Positions 24,261 to 34,982 of a stretch of 64,000 nucleotides of DNA are shown piece after piece. The stretch is from an uncultured Bacteroidota bacterium (GTDB lineage Bacteria > Bacteroidota > Bacteroidia > Flavobacteriales > Flavobacteriaceae), in assembly GCA_902593165.1 (NCBI GenBank), contig CACJHI010000004.1:24934-88933 (forward strand), read 5' to 3'. The position numbers and the translations under genes are program-made. The stretch's first letter is position 1. Every line of letters starts with the position of its first letter. The notes beneath the pieces are model-generated. The model made no database searches. It saw only the letters and a list, made by a program, of their open reading frames with translations, and was not told the DNA's origin.

Positions 24261-27200
24261 ATTAAGAATTCAAAAAAAATATTTTTCATCATTTCTGGAT
24301 TATTACTAATTGTATTATCCACATTTTTTTTGATTTTTAATACTACATCATTTCAAGATTACATTAGGAAAAATATAATATCATATGTAAATCTTAATAC
24401 AGACAATACTATTGAAATTTCAGATTCTAAATTTAATTTAAAAGGTGATCTTGTAATTTCTGGGATCATACTTTCTGATAAGAATTCTGACACTCTAGTT
24501 CAACTAGAATCGTTAAGCACAAAGTATATCCCTTTAATATCAAATCTTCAATATGATAGTTCTCTAAATATTAATGGTTTAAAACTCTTTATAAACCAAG
24601 AGGAAAAAGAATTAGAAGAAGGTTATAATATGAATAATATTAATGAGGTATTTGATAATATTTTCTTTAATAATTTAAATATAACTAACTCTCATGTGAT
24701 ATTCGTTAATGATACAATTCAAAATCAAATAAGTATATACAACTCTTCTATAGGAGAGATTAATAAGAATATAGATGGAGTGGAGTTTAATATAGAAGGT
24801 CTTAGTGGGTCTTACAACAATTTATCCATAGATGACTTTTATTCATCAGTAAATCTGAATAAGTCTAGTATTACTTTAAATAATTTACATTTAAATAATA
24901 AAGAGAGTTTCTTAAAGGGAAATATTACGGTCAACTTGGATGACGGTCTTAAATTAAAAAATATTAGTAATTCAAGTATAAATTTTAATATTAACCCAAT
25001 CTTATTTGAATCATTTCAAAGTAATTTTAATATAAATGATAATATATCAGGAGAACTACAATTTTATGGAACAAGAGAAGAATTAACTATTAACAGTCTA
25101 TCATTGTCTAGCGAATTATTTGAGTTTAATGCTGAGGTCAATATTCTGGATGTCTTATCTGAAGACATTGAAATTAACACCTTAATAAATGACCTAGACA
25201 TAAATGAAGAATATCTGTCATATAAATATAAGATTAATGAAAAATTTAATTTACCATTCTTAAAAGGAGATCTAAATATTAATAATAAAAATTTAACTAT
25301 TAATTTAAGCGAGAAAGAGAGTTCAGAAACTAAACTTAATCTTAACGGTGCCGTTAGTCTTTATGATAGCTTTAATTATCAAATAGATATAAGTTCTAAG
25401 CTAGGAGAGAATGATGAAATATTAGAAATTTTAGATCTTAGTTATATAGATTTAAATACTTCAATTAAAGGCTCCGAGGAATTAAATCACATTATCTCCA
25501 ATGTTAATTTAACTAAAAACAATAATGAATTTAACTTAAATACTGATTCATACATACAAAATAATTTTTTAGAAGGAAGAATAGGAATATACTCAGATAA
25601 TATAAATATTGAGTCCAGTCTTTCAGGCAATATCTTAAAAAAAACATTTGAAGTCGACAGTAGAACTGATATAAGGGGAGAAGAAATGTCTGGTAATATT
25701 GAATTTTCTACTCAATCAAATCTCAAAATTAACTTGATAAATCCAAACAATATAATTTCATTTTTGAAATTAGATCAACTATATTTTAAAAACTCCAATG
25801 ATGAGCTTAAGCTTGAAAATTTATCTGAACTTAATAAAATCCTTAATACAGAGATTATAAATCAAGAAAGTGAATTTGATTTTGAAATATCATTGAGTGA
25901 AGGTTTATTTCAAATAGACTCTTTTCTTGGTGAAAGGTTTAAAATAAATGGTTATTATAGAGATAGTGATGATTTAAATTTTGATATAAAAATTTCTAAT
26001 GTATTAGTCAATAACTTCTTTGACATAAATAAAAATCCAATTTCTGGCAATATTAACTCAGATATAAATATCAATAGAAGTATAGAGAATAGAACATTTA
26101 GACTAGACTCTAATCTTTCTAATCTTCAAATTAAAGATTATGATCTTGGAGAATTAAGTATAAATATATTTGGTAACACCGACTATAATTCCTATGCGGT
26201 TAATATTGACTTGTCTAAAGAAGAATTAACCTCTGTTAAAGGAGAAGGATCTATAATAGTAACTGATGAAGATCCAAACATTGATATTGACATTCTTATT
26301 CAAGACCTAGATATTTCATTTATTGAAAAGGTAGGCTCAAATACAATGTCAAATATATCAAGTACTATTTCAGGTGAGGTTAACATCTGGGGGCAATCAA
26401 ATAGTATTCAACACAATGGTAAATTATTCCTTAATGGAACTAAGTTTACAATTCCCTATTTAAATATTGAATATCTCCTGTCTGAAAACTCAGAAATCGA
26501 TTTATATAATCAAAATTTTGAGTTTAATAATGTTAGTATTAGAACAGAATCTAATAATCTTCCAACATCACTAGTTGGTAAAATTACACACCAGGATTAT
26601 AAAAACTGGAATTTAGATCTCGACTTTCAATCAGAAAGACTTTATATACTTAACAAAGAATACGATGAGACTGAAGGCTTTTACGGAAGAGCTTACATGG
26701 GAGGGGATATAAAAATAAACGGTCCAACTAATCAAGTCTCAATTAATATAGACGGCGTTACCAAATCTGGGACAAGTATTACAATTCCTCAGTCAAATAA
26801 TTATACAATTGATGATTTCTCTTTTATCACTTTTACAGATCTAAATTCTTATTCTCAGAAGTCTTTAGACTCAGAAAGCATTTCTGATAATATAAGCAAG
26901 ACACTTGACTTAAATATGAACCTACAAATTAATGAAAATGCTGAAGTTGAAATTACAATTGATCAAGAAACTGGAAGCTATATAAGCGGAAAGGGTAATG
27001 GTGATCTTTTAATGGAAATTGATTCTGATGGGAAGTTTAATATCTATGGAGATTATACTACTAATGAGGGTATATATAATTTTAGAAATCTAGCCTTGAT
27101 TGATAAAAAATTTCAATTAAAGAAAGGTGGGACAATTACCTGGGATGGAGATCCACTTTCAGCCCAAATGAATATTCAGGCAACATATGAAGTGCCTGGT

Positions 27201-27878
27201 GGAGCAAATCCTGCTCTTCTCCTTGATAACCCAAACTTTAATAAAAAAATTCCAACAGATGTTGATATAAAATTAACCGGCGAGCTGACTAAACCTGATA
27301 GCCCAGATTTCGAAATATTCTTCCCAAATACGAGTAGTACAGTTACGTCTGAGATTAATTATAAACTAAATGATCCAGAAGTAAGGCAGCTTCAGGCTAT
27401 TTCATTATTGACTCAAGGTATTTTTATAAATGAAGTTAGTGTATCAATAGAGGGAGTAACTAACAATATATATGAAAAGGTTTCTGAAGTTTTTAGCGAT
27501 ATACTTGGCGGAAGTCAGGGACCACTAGAGGTGGGTTTAAATTATCTTCAGGGAGATAAGAGTGAAATACTTGATATTAAGACTGAGGATAGATTTGGTG
27601 TAACACTATCAACAAAAATAAGTGATAAAATTTTATTTAATGGAAAAATTGGTGTTCCAATAGGAGGAATAGAAGAGACACTAATTATTGGGGATGTTCA
27701 AGTTGACTTTATCTTAAATGAAGACGGAAGTTTAAGAGCAAAAGTCTTTAATAAAGAAAATGAATTTAGATATATTGGAGATGAGCTAGGTTATACTCAA
27801 GGAATAGGTTTGTCCTATCAGGTAGACTTTCAAACTTTTAGGAGTTTATTATCAAAAATTATTGCTAATAATAATTAA
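24261..27878 (+). CDS. tamB: TamB/DUF490-family envelope protein, probable non-AUG start
   Basis: This large AsmA/TamB-like protein (about 1205 aa with this start) spans the periplasm and is linked to outer-membrane protein assembly or lipid transport. The bulk is repetitive beta-strand sequence. The conserved C-terminal DUF490 region covers roughly the last 400 residues (GNGDLLMEIDSDGKFNIYGDY, ITWDGDPLSAQMNIQATYEV, SLLTQGIF). The first ATG/GTG/TTG-type start in frame is TTG at 24330, which would cut away the membrane anchor. Upstream in frame, after a TAA at 24246-24248, codons from ATT at 24261 (or ATC at 24258) encode KNSKKIFFIISGLLLIVL, the expected N-terminal anchor. Confidence 0.88.
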   Translation: MKNSKKIFFIISGLLLIVLSTFFLIFNTTSFQDYIRKNIISYVNLNTDNTIEISDSKFNLKGDLVISGIILSDKNSDTLVQLESLSTKYIPLISNLQYDSSLNINGLKLFINQEEKELEEGYNMNNINEVFDNIFFNNLNITNSHVIFVNDTIQNQISIYNSSIGEINKNIDGVEFNIEGLSGSYNNLSIDDFYSSVNLNKSSITLNNLHLNNKESFLKGNITVNLDDGLKLKNISNSSINFNINPILFESFQSNFNINDNISGELQFYGTREELTINSLSLSSELFEFNAEVNILDVLSEDIEINTLINDLDINEEYLSYKYKINEKFNLPFLKGDLNINNKNLTINLSEKESSETKLNLNGAVSLYDSFNYQIDISSKLGENDEILEILDLSYIDLNTSIKGSEELNHIISNVNLTKNNNEFNLNTDSYIQNNFLEGRIGIYSDNINIESSLSGNILKKTFEVDSRTDIRGEEMSGNIEFSTQSNLKINLINPNNIISFLKLDQLYFKNSNDELKLENLSELNKILNTEIINQESEFDFEISLSEGLFQIDSFLGERFKINGYYRDSDDLNFDIKISNVLVNNFFDINKNPISGNINSDININRSIENRTFRLDSNLSNLQIKDYDLGELSINIFGNTDYNSYAVNIDLSKEELTSVKGEGSIIVTDEDPNIDIDILIQDLDISFIEKVGSNTMSNISSTISGEVNIWGQSNSIQHNGKLFLNGTKFTIPYLNIEYLLSENSEIDLYNQNFEFNNVSIRTESNNLPTSLVGKITHQDYKNWNLDLDFQSERLYILNKEYDETEGFYGRAYMGGDIKINGPTNQVSINIDGVTKSGTSITIPQSNNYTIDDFSFITFTDLNSYSQKSLDSESISDNISKTLDLNMNLQINENAEVEITIDQETGSYISGKGNGDLLMEIDSDGKFNIYGDYTTNEGIYNFRNLALIDKKFQLKKGGTITWDGDPLSAQMNIQATYEVPGGANPALLLDNPNFNKKIPTDVDIKLTGELTKPDSPDFEIFFPNTSSTVTSEINYKLNDPEVRQLQAISLLTQGIFINEVSVSIEGVTNNIYEKVSEVFSDILGGSQGPLEVGLNYLQGDKSEILDIKTEDRFGVTLSTKISDKILFNGKIGVPIGGIEETLIIGDVQVDFILNEDGSLRAKVFNKENEFRYIGDELGYTQGIGLSYQVDFQTFRSLLSKIIANNN

Positions 27879-27891
27879 CAATTTGTCTTTA

Positions 27892-27926
27892 TTGTTGAAT
27901 ATCCTAAATTTTTATATTTAAATTTG
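27892..27926 (+). promoter_or_regulatory. Candidate flavobacterial promoter for pfkA
   Basis: TAAATTTG at 27919-27926 matches the TAnnTTTG -7 consensus exactly. TTG triplets at 27892-27894 and 27895-27897 provide a -33 element with a spacing of about 21-24 bases. Transcription would start near 27932, giving a very short leader before the ATG at 27936. Confidence 0.45.
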
Positions 27927-27935
27927 TCCAACTTA

Positions 27936-28925
27936 ATGATGGCCGAAAAACTCAAAAAAATTGCTGTTCTTACATCAGGAGGTGATGCTCCTGGAATGAA
28001 TGCTGCTGTTAGAGCAGTTGTAAGATCAGCTGTCTATAATAATATAGAGTGTTATGGTGTTTACAAGGGCTTTGAAGGTTTAATCTCAGATGATCTTGTA
28101 AAACTTAATGCTAGAGGAGTTAATAATATAGTTAACAAAGGAGGTACAATTCTTAAATCTGCAAGATGCTTAGAATTTAGAACTAAAGAGGGAAGGTTAA
28201 AGGCTAAGAATACATTAGATAAATATAACATAGATTCACTTGTTGTTATTGGTGGGAATGGCTCGCTAACGGGTGCTCTTCTGCTTGAGGAGGAGCATGG
28301 AATAAAAACTATTGGTATTCCTGGAACAATCGATAATGATTTAGTTGGCACAAGATGTACACTAGGGTTTGATACAGCATTGAATACTGCAGTAAATGCA
28401 ATTGATAAAATTAGAGATACTGCAAGTTCACATAATAGGCTATTCTTTATTGAGGTAATGGGTAAAGGGTCAGGACATATTGCTCTTAATGCTGGGATTG
28501 GTGCAGGTGCTGAAGAAGTTTTAATACCTGAACAAGGAATGGGACTAGATAGGTTACTAGATTCCCTTAAAAAGAGCGAAAAATCTGGTAAATCTTCAAG
28601 TATAATTGTAGTTTCTGAAGGTGAAAAGATAGGTGATAACGTATTTAGTTTTTCATCACACATAGAAAAAAATCTTCCCCATTATGAGATTAGAGTATCA
28701 ATCCTGGGTCATATCCAAAGAGGAGGGTCTCCAAGTAGTTTTGATAGAGTCTTAGCCTCAAGGATGGGTGTTCATGCTGTCGATTGTCTTATCTCAAATA
28801 AAAGTAAAGTTATGGTTGGAATAATAGATGATAAAATGGTAACTGTACCTATTGAGGAAGCTATAAAAGGTGGTCAACAATTAGACAAAGACTTAGTTAG
28901 AGTCTGTGATATAATTTCAATTTAA
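27936..28925 (+). CDS. pfkA: 6-phosphofructokinase PfkA
   Basis: This is a 329-residue glycolytic kinase converting fructose-6-phosphate to fructose-1,6-bisphosphate. It shows the nucleotide loop LTSGGDAPGMNAAVRAVV, the catalytic GTIDNDL, EVMGKGSGHIAL and the late LGHIQRGGSPSSFDR. The usual GGDGS motif, whose Asp binds Mg-ATP (Asp103 in E. coli PFK-1), reads GGNGS here, with AAT at 28257-28259. Gly at the next position still favours ATP over pyrophosphate. I use the ATG at 27936 (27939 also possible) instead of the TTG at 27924, which overlaps the promoter box. It is followed by gap after 20 bp. Confidence 0.93.
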   Translation: MMAEKLKKIAVLTSGGDAPGMNAAVRAVVRSAVYNNIECYGVYKGFEGLISDDLVKLNARGVNNIVNKGGTILKSARCLEFRTKEGRLKAKNTLDKYNIDSLVVIGGNGSLTGALLLEEEHGIKTIGIPGTIDNDLVGTRCTLGFDTALNTAVNAIDKIRDTASSHNRLFFIEVMGKGSGHIALNAGIGAGAEEVLIPEQGMGLDRLLDSLKKSEKSGKSSSIIVVSEGEKIGDNVFSFSSHIEKNLPHYEIRVSILGHIQRGGSPSSFDRVLASRMGVHAVDCLISNKSKVMVGIIDDKMVTVPIEEAIKGGQQLDKDLVRVCDIISI

Positions 28926-28933
28926 TTTTTTAA

Positions 28934-29944
<1,011 letters not shown>

Positions 29945-29950
29945 TAAACA

Positions 29951-30808
29951 ATGATACTAGTTGTTGATAGTGGTTCTACAAAGACAGATTGGATAGCCCT
30001 AAACGATAAAGGTGAAGAAATATTTTCGACTCAAACTTTAGGTTTAAATCCTCAAATGCTCTCTAATGAGATATTAAACGAGAGAATTAAAAATAATTTT
30101 GATATCTACAAGAACAGAAAATCTGTTAATAAGCTTTTCTTTTATGGAGCTGGATGTGGAGTTGATTCAACCCAAGAAAGAATTTTAAAAGTCTTTAAAT
30201 CAATTTTTATCAATAGTGAATTTGATATAAAAGAAGACACATATGCAGCTGTTTATTCTGCTGTAGATATTGGAACTCCGTCAATTGTTAATATTATTGG
30301 GACTGGATCAAACTGCTCATACTATGATGGAAAAGATGTTATTCAGAGAGTTCAATCACTAGGTTATGTTCTTATGGATTATGCAAGTGGAAATTACTAC
30401 GGTAAATATTTAATAAGAGCATATTACTTTAATAAAATGCCTAAGTATTTAAGAGAAGAGTTTTCAAAAAATTATGATTTATCTCCAAATACTATCAAAA
30501 ATAAACTCTACAGAGAAGAGAATCCAAATACATATTTAGCTGGATTTGCAAAGTTTTTAATTGATAATAAGTCTAATGAATATTTCAAAGAAATTATTTT
30601 TAAGGGATTAGAAAGATTTATTGACTATCAAATACTCCAATATGATGACTTTAGTAAAGTTGATATTCATTATGTGGGTTCAATTGCATATTATCTAAAA
30701 GATGAAATTACTAGAATTGGAAAAAAGTATAATTTAAAAACAGGAAGATTTATCCAAAGGCCTATTACTGGTCTTGTTGACTATCACAAAAGAAATATAT
30801 TAAGTTAA
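29951..30808 (+). CDS. BadF/BadG-type ATPase, N-acetylglucosamine kinase-like
   Basis: This 285-residue ASKHA-fold kinase begins with the phosphate-1 motif VVDSGSTKTDW (residues 4-14). It has a second glycine motif, NIIGTGSNCSYYDG, and the adenosine-type region near YVGSIAYYL. The family includes eukaryote-like N-acetylglucosamine kinases, and Bacteroidota carry this gene beside pfkA/gap. It starts 6 bp after gap, so it is probably co-transcribed. Phosphorylating amino sugars from cell-wall turnover or from PUL2 GlcNAc is inferred. It meets ridA convergently with no spacer and no clear terminator. Confidence 0.82.
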   Translation: MILVVDSGSTKTDWIALNDKGEEIFSTQTLGLNPQMLSNEILNERIKNNFDIYKNRKSVNKLFFYGAGCGVDSTQERILKVFKSIFINSEFDIKEDTYAAVYSAVDIGTPSIVNIIGTGSNCSYYDGKDVIQRVQSLGYVLMDYASGNYYGKYLIRAYYFNKMPKYLREEFSKNYDLSPNTIKNKLYREENPNTYLAGFAKFLIDNKSNEYFKEIIFKGLERFIDYQILQYDDFSKVDIHYVGSIAYYLKDEITRIGKKYNLKTGRFIQRPITGLVDYHKRNILS

Positions 30809-31189
30809 CTACAGAATAGCTATCATAGATATTTCAACATTTACACTCATAGGTAATGTTTTAACAGCTATAGTCTCTCTTGCAGGTTCTTCTCCTTCTA
30901 TAATATATTTTCCATAAATATCATTTACTTTTTTAAATAGATTCATATCCGAGAGAAAAATAGATGTTTTTACAACGTTTCCAAAATCCATATTAGCTTC
31001 TTTTAATATATGTTTTAAATTTATCATCACTTGATTGGTTTCATCTTCAATAGAATTATTATTGAGTTTCATTGAATTAGGTTCAAGAGCTATTTGTCCT
31101 GATATAAATAGCATATTATCTTTAAGAATAGCCTGGTTATATGGTCCAATTGGTGCTGGTGATTTAGGTGTATTTATTATTTTTTTCAT
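30809..31189 (-). CDS. ridA: RidA-family enamine/imine deaminase
   Basis: This 126-residue member of the YjgF/YER057c/UK114 family has APIGPYNQAI at the N-terminus, LFISGQIAL, and the catalytic Arg in EPARETIAVKTLP with Glu in VEISMIA. These residues define the active RidA subgroup that hydrolyses 2-aminoacrylate. It lies 3 bp downstream of lptD on the same strand, so it is likely in one transcript. Confidence 0.93.
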   Translation of the reverse strand: MKKIINTPKSPAPIGPYNQAILKDNMLFISGQIALEPNSMKLNNNSIEDETNQVMINLKHILKEANMDFGNVVKTSIFLSDMNLFKKVNDIYGKYIIEGEEPARETIAVKTLPMSVNVEISMIAIL

Positions 31190-31192
31190 AAT

Positions 31193-33793
31193 CTATAATG
31201 ATCTGTCTGGTTCAGATCTTTTTTCATATTTAAGGTCACTCAACAGTCCAGATTTAATACCAATAAAGAAGTTCCATGATGCTCTTTCAGAAAATGGTAC
31301 CCATGAGAAGTCTAATTTCCAACTGTCAAGATCCCTGTCAAACCTAATCTGTGTATAGGTAAAACCTTTTTGTTTGAAATCATATCCAGATGAAATACCG
31401 ACTGTCCATTTTGGTGTAAGTGAAAGGTTAGAGGATATCATTAATGAGTTAGTTGAAAAATCATTTTGACCTCTTGAGTTGTTATAAGTTAAAGAATAAG
31501 CAAGATTAAGAGACCATGGCATTTTATATATATAATTAGTTAGGTCAATTTCTTCTTCTTCTTCTTCTTCTTCTTCCATGTTCTGCCTAGAATCAGAAAA
31601 ATTTTGTGACACACCAAATAAGTCATCGTTTCTACCTCCTCCAGAAGTGTTCTCATCAATTTGATCTTGAGTTTGCCCTCTTTTGAAAGTGTCATTATTA
31701 ATTGAATATTGAGTTGAAATATTTGCACTTGTCAATCTTAAGAGTCCACCTCCATTCTTTGAATTAAATACATTAATTCTATTGTTATTTTCATCTAGTG
31801 CATAAGGATCAAATGTTGCACCTGTATTAACCGTAAAAGCTGTTGCCAAATCAAAACTTCCAGTTACTCTAATTGGAGATAGATTAAATTCTTCAGCGGC
31901 TAAATTATAACTTGTAGAAATATTTAAGTTTTTAAAAATATCAATCTTTCTGAGTTCAGTTTCTGTTGAGTCCTTAGGTTTAACTTTTGCCTCAATTACA
32001 TTTTTAATACTTAGCCCAATACTACTTGAATAGTTTCGTCCAGGGGCGTTATATAAGCCACCTTGGAATCTTGTGTACTCTGCTGTATTTCCATTTGCAT
32101 CTATAATATATGTATCATAATATTCTTCAAAACTTGGATTATTTGAGTAGGATATACTTGGGGAGATTGTATGTCTAATTGATTGCACTTTATTTTTAGG
32201 TTTAAAATTTATAATTCCATAAACTTTTGTTGTAATACTTGCATTATAATTATAAACTCCAAATCGATCAAAGCCACCTATTGTATCTTTAACTGCACCA
32301 ACACCTTCATTAAAATCTTTGTACTTGATTGTCTTTCCTGTCCATGTTTCACTATACTGCCCACCAACACTAACGCTAAAGTGTTTAAACATTTTAAAAT
32401 TAGTTTGGAACGGAATATTGTGTTGAACTGCAGATTTAGCATTGTCAAACATCCCTTTCTTTAATAAAAGATCATCAGCAAAAATTGCCCTGTTTTCAGC
32501 CTTCGAGGAGTATTGAATATTTATATTTTGAAAAAATCCTTTTTTTGACCTCCCCTTTTTTTCAAATGGATAGAATCTATTAGAACTAACAGTTAGAGTT
32601 GGAAGTGTAAGATTTACTTCTTGTGATTGAGTATTCTGAGACATATTAGCTGTCAATGATACTCTTACTCCAGCAGAACCAGGAAAAGATTTAGAATAGG
32701 AAACAGATGAACTCAAATTATTATTTAAAAAATTAGCAGTATTAAGTTGATTCACAGACTGTCTAAAATAATCACTACTTCCAAAGTTTACAGATGCAGA
32801 AAAAGATGAATTAGGAGATGACTTAGGATCTTTTGTATGACTCCATCTAACATTATACACAGTCGATTTTCCATAGCCCGGAAGACCACGCTCACCACTA
32901 ATTAAATTCTCATATCTAATTGTAAAGTTTCCACTCGATCTGTATCTTTTTTTATATTGGGAACTAACATTTAAACCATAACTACCATTAGTGTAATAGT
33001 CTCCGAGAACTGTTAAATCAAAAAATTCAGATAATGGTAAATAATACCCTCCATTTTGAAGTGAGTAACCTCTTTGATTGCTCTCATTTACATTTGGTAT
33101 TATAAAACCTGAGTCTTTTGTTTGTTGTGATGGGAAATATGCAAATGGAAGTCCAATTGGAGTAGGAACATTTTTAACAAATAAATTTGTAAAACCAGTG
33201 ATAATATTTCCACCTGGAACGAGTTTTCCTTTTCGGATTTTAAAAAAATAATCAGCTTCTTCAGTGTCATCACCAATTAAGTTACCACCCGTTGTGACTT
33301 TGCCATCTTTTAGATAATAGACTGAGTCATTTTGTTTTTTTGTTAGGCTTGATAGAATATTCATTCCATTTTCCTCAGATTTCGAATTCCATATTAAAGC
33401 TTTCTGATTATCAAAATTATATTTAATTGAATCTGGGTTAACTACGTTTCCACCTTGAGTAAAGGTAGGGTATTGACTAAGATTACCTTTAGAATCAGCA
33501 ATTCTTCCTGCATTTACAATATTCTCCTTATAATCTAATACAATAAGGCCAGATGTAAGCTCAATGTCTCCGTACACAATCTTAGCATTGTTATAAAGAG
33601 TTATTTTATTATTCTTTTGATCTATTATAATAGAATCTGAAGCATCATATTTGACATTATCAAGAAGAACTGATTTAGTTTCTTTGTTTTCTAATGAAAT
33701 TGAGTCTTGGGCAGTCACACCTGCCTGAGAGTAAAGGAGGTTTAATCCTGAAAAAAATAAAACTATATAAAGAATAAAATATTTTTTTTTCAA
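31193..33793 (-). CDS. lptD: LptD-like outer-membrane LPS assembly protein
   Basis: This 866-residue protein has a signal peptide ending near LLYSQAG, a periplasmic OstA-like N-terminal part (KITLYNNAKIVYGDIELTSGLIVLD at about 65-90, cited as family-typical strands) and a large beta barrel that ends with short aromatic strands (SWNFFIGIKSGLL). It inserts lipopolysaccharide into the outer leaflet as part of the Lpt bridge. The start is a TTG (33791-33793 on the complement). A pure run of nine GAA codons lies in the barrel region, giving nine glutamates after QNM. It is divergent from the amidase gene. Confidence 0.88.
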   Translation of the reverse strand: MKKKYFILYIVLFFSGLNLLYSQAGVTAQDSISLENKETKSVLLDNVKYDASDSIIIDQKNNKITLYNNAKIVYGDIELTSGLIVLDYKENIVNAGRIADSKGNLSQYPTFTQGGNVVNPDSIKYNFDNQKALIWNSKSEENGMNILSSLTKKQNDSVYYLKDGKVTTGGNLIGDDTEEADYFFKIRKGKLVPGGNIITGFTNLFVKNVPTPIGLPFAYFPSQQTKDSGFIIPNVNESNQRGYSLQNGGYYLPLSEFFDLTVLGDYYTNGSYGLNVSSQYKKRYRSSGNFTIRYENLISGERGLPGYGKSTVYNVRWSHTKDPKSSPNSSFSASVNFGSSDYFRQSVNQLNTANFLNNNLSSSVSYSKSFPGSAGVRVSLTANMSQNTQSQEVNLTLPTLTVSSNRFYPFEKKGRSKKGFFQNINIQYSSKAENRAIFADDLLLKKGMFDNAKSAVQHNIPFQTNFKMFKHFSVSVGGQYSETWTGKTIKYKDFNEGVGAVKDTIGGFDRFGVYNYNASITTKVYGIINFKPKNKVQSIRHTISPSISYSNNPSFEEYYDTYIIDANGNTAEYTRFQGGLYNAPGRNYSSSIGLSIKNVIEAKVKPKDSTETELRKIDIFKNLNISTSYNLAAEEFNLSPIRVTGSFDLATAFTVNTGATFDPYALDENNNRINVFNSKNGGGLLRLTSANISTQYSINNDTFKRGQTQDQIDENTSGGGRNDDLFGVSQNFSDSRQNMEEEEEEEEEIDLTNYIYKMPWSLNLAYSLTYNNSRGQNDFSTNSLMISSNLSLTPKWTVGISSGYDFKQKGFTYTQIRFDRDLDSWKLDFSWVPFSERASWNFFIGIKSGLLSDLKYEKRSEPDRSL
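31550..31576 (-). repeat. Trinucleotide microsatellite, nine perfect GAA/TTC units, inside lptD
   Basis: Twenty-seven bases consist of nine uninterrupted GAA codons in lptD reading (TTC on the plus strand), encoding nine consecutive glutamates between QNM and IDLTNY. Slippage would change length by whole codons, so the frame is kept. Its predicted position is a loop or linker of the barrel. Confidence 0.95.
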
Positions 33794-33871
33794 GATTTAA
33801 AATTGAGTTATCAACAAGGTACTTAACTTATTCAAAATTAATCATAATTTTAATTATATCTATTTATAAGT

Positions 33872-34918
33872 ATGATTTCACATAGGTTATTTATTGTAGT
33901 TCTACTTCAATTCTCTTTATTCAATCTTCAAAGTCAAGAATTTGAAAATCCTAGTGATACATTTACAGTTGTAATTGATCCTGGTCATGGTGGAAAAGAT
34001 CCAGGAGCAGTAAGTAATGGTTTTTACGAAAAAATCATTGCATTAGCAACTTCTCTTAAACTAGGAAAAAAACTTCAAGAAAATGGAATAAATGTTATAT
34101 ATACTAGAGATAGGGACCAATTTGTAAATCTCCTTGAAAGAGCAAATATTGCAAATAAATCAGATGCCCAGCTTTTTCTATCAATCCATTGTAACGCTCA
34201 TAACTCACAGGCTTATGGTGCCGAGACTTTTGTCCTTGGACTTCATGCAAATCAAAGAAACTTTGAGGTTGCAAAAAAAGAAAACTCTGTAATTTTTTAT
34301 GAAGAGGATTATGAAAACACATATGCTGGTTTTGATCCAAATAATCCTGAATCTGTTATTGGTCTTACTTTAATGCAAGAGGAATATTTAGATCAAAGTA
34401 TAACAGCTGCTTCTTATATTCAAAATGGGTTTGTTAATACATTAAATAGGAAGAATAGAAATATCAAACAGGCTGGATTTATTGTATTAAAATATACTTA
34501 TATGCCAAGTGTCTTAATTGAACTAGGTTTCTTGTCAAACAAAAAAGAGGGAGCATACCTGAATTCAAATAAAGGACAGTCAGAAATGGCAAACGCTATC
34601 TCAAATGCTGTAATTAAATACAGAAATGATTTTTTTAATAACCTTTCTAAATCCCTTACCAATAATGTAAATACTGATATTGTTTATTATAGAGTTCAAA
34701 TTGCCGCCAGCAATAAACTTTTAGAGTTAAAACCTTACAATTTTAAGGGGCTAAAAAAAGTTGATGTTGTTAGGGAGGGAGAGATTTATAAATATTTATA
34801 TGGAAAACATAAAACTTTAGAAGAAGCAAATAAGGCTTTAAGAACTGCAAAGAATTATGGATTCAATTCATCTTTTTTAGTAACATATCAAAATAATAAG
34901 ATTCAAAGACTTAATTGA
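33872..34918 (+). CDS. N-acetylmuramoyl-L-alanine amidase (AmiC-type) with C-terminal SPOR-like region
   Basis: This 348-residue zinc amidase cleaves peptide stems from peptidoglycan. After a signal peptide (about 1-22) the Amidase_3 domain shows zinc ligands His39 (VIDPGHGGKDPGA), Glu53 and His106 (LSIHCNAH), and the catalytic Glu217 (VLIELGFLSN). Residues from about 275 (VYYRVQIAASNKLLEL onward) resemble a SPOR-type peptidoglycan-binding module. It lies divergent from lptD and ahead of the MlaD-type gene, a conserved flavobacterial order. Confidence 0.93.
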   Translation: MISHRLFIVVLLQFSLFNLQSQEFENPSDTFTVVIDPGHGGKDPGAVSNGFYEKIIALATSLKLGKKLQENGINVIYTRDRDQFVNLLERANIANKSDAQLFLSIHCNAHNSQAYGAETFVLGLHANQRNFEVAKKENSVIFYEEDYENTYAGFDPNNPESVIGLTLMQEEYLDQSITAASYIQNGFVNTLNRKNRNIKQAGFIVLKYTYMPSVLIELGFLSNKKEGAYLNSNKGQSEMANAISNAVIKYRNDFFNNLSKSLTNNVNTDIVYYRVQIAASNKLLELKPYNFKGLKKVDVVREGEIYKYLYGKHKTLEEANKALRTAKNYGFNSSFLVTYQNNKIQRLN

Positions 34919-34982
34919 GATTACATATAATAATTAACTAACTAAATTATTCTTATTTTTACATTATTAAACCTAAACTACC

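Noticed and set aside
24330..24332. TTG at 24330 as the tamB start
   Set aside because: It falls in the middle of the hydrophobic anchor and would leave TamB without a signal/anchor segment.
28061..28663. 200-codon open frame on the minus strand inside pfkA
   Set aside because: It is a mirror of the well-supported pfkA reading frame, with no recognisable domain and no start context.
31550..31576. Phase-variable on/off switch in lptD
   Set aside because: The repeat unit is a full codon, so slippage changes length without shifting the frame.
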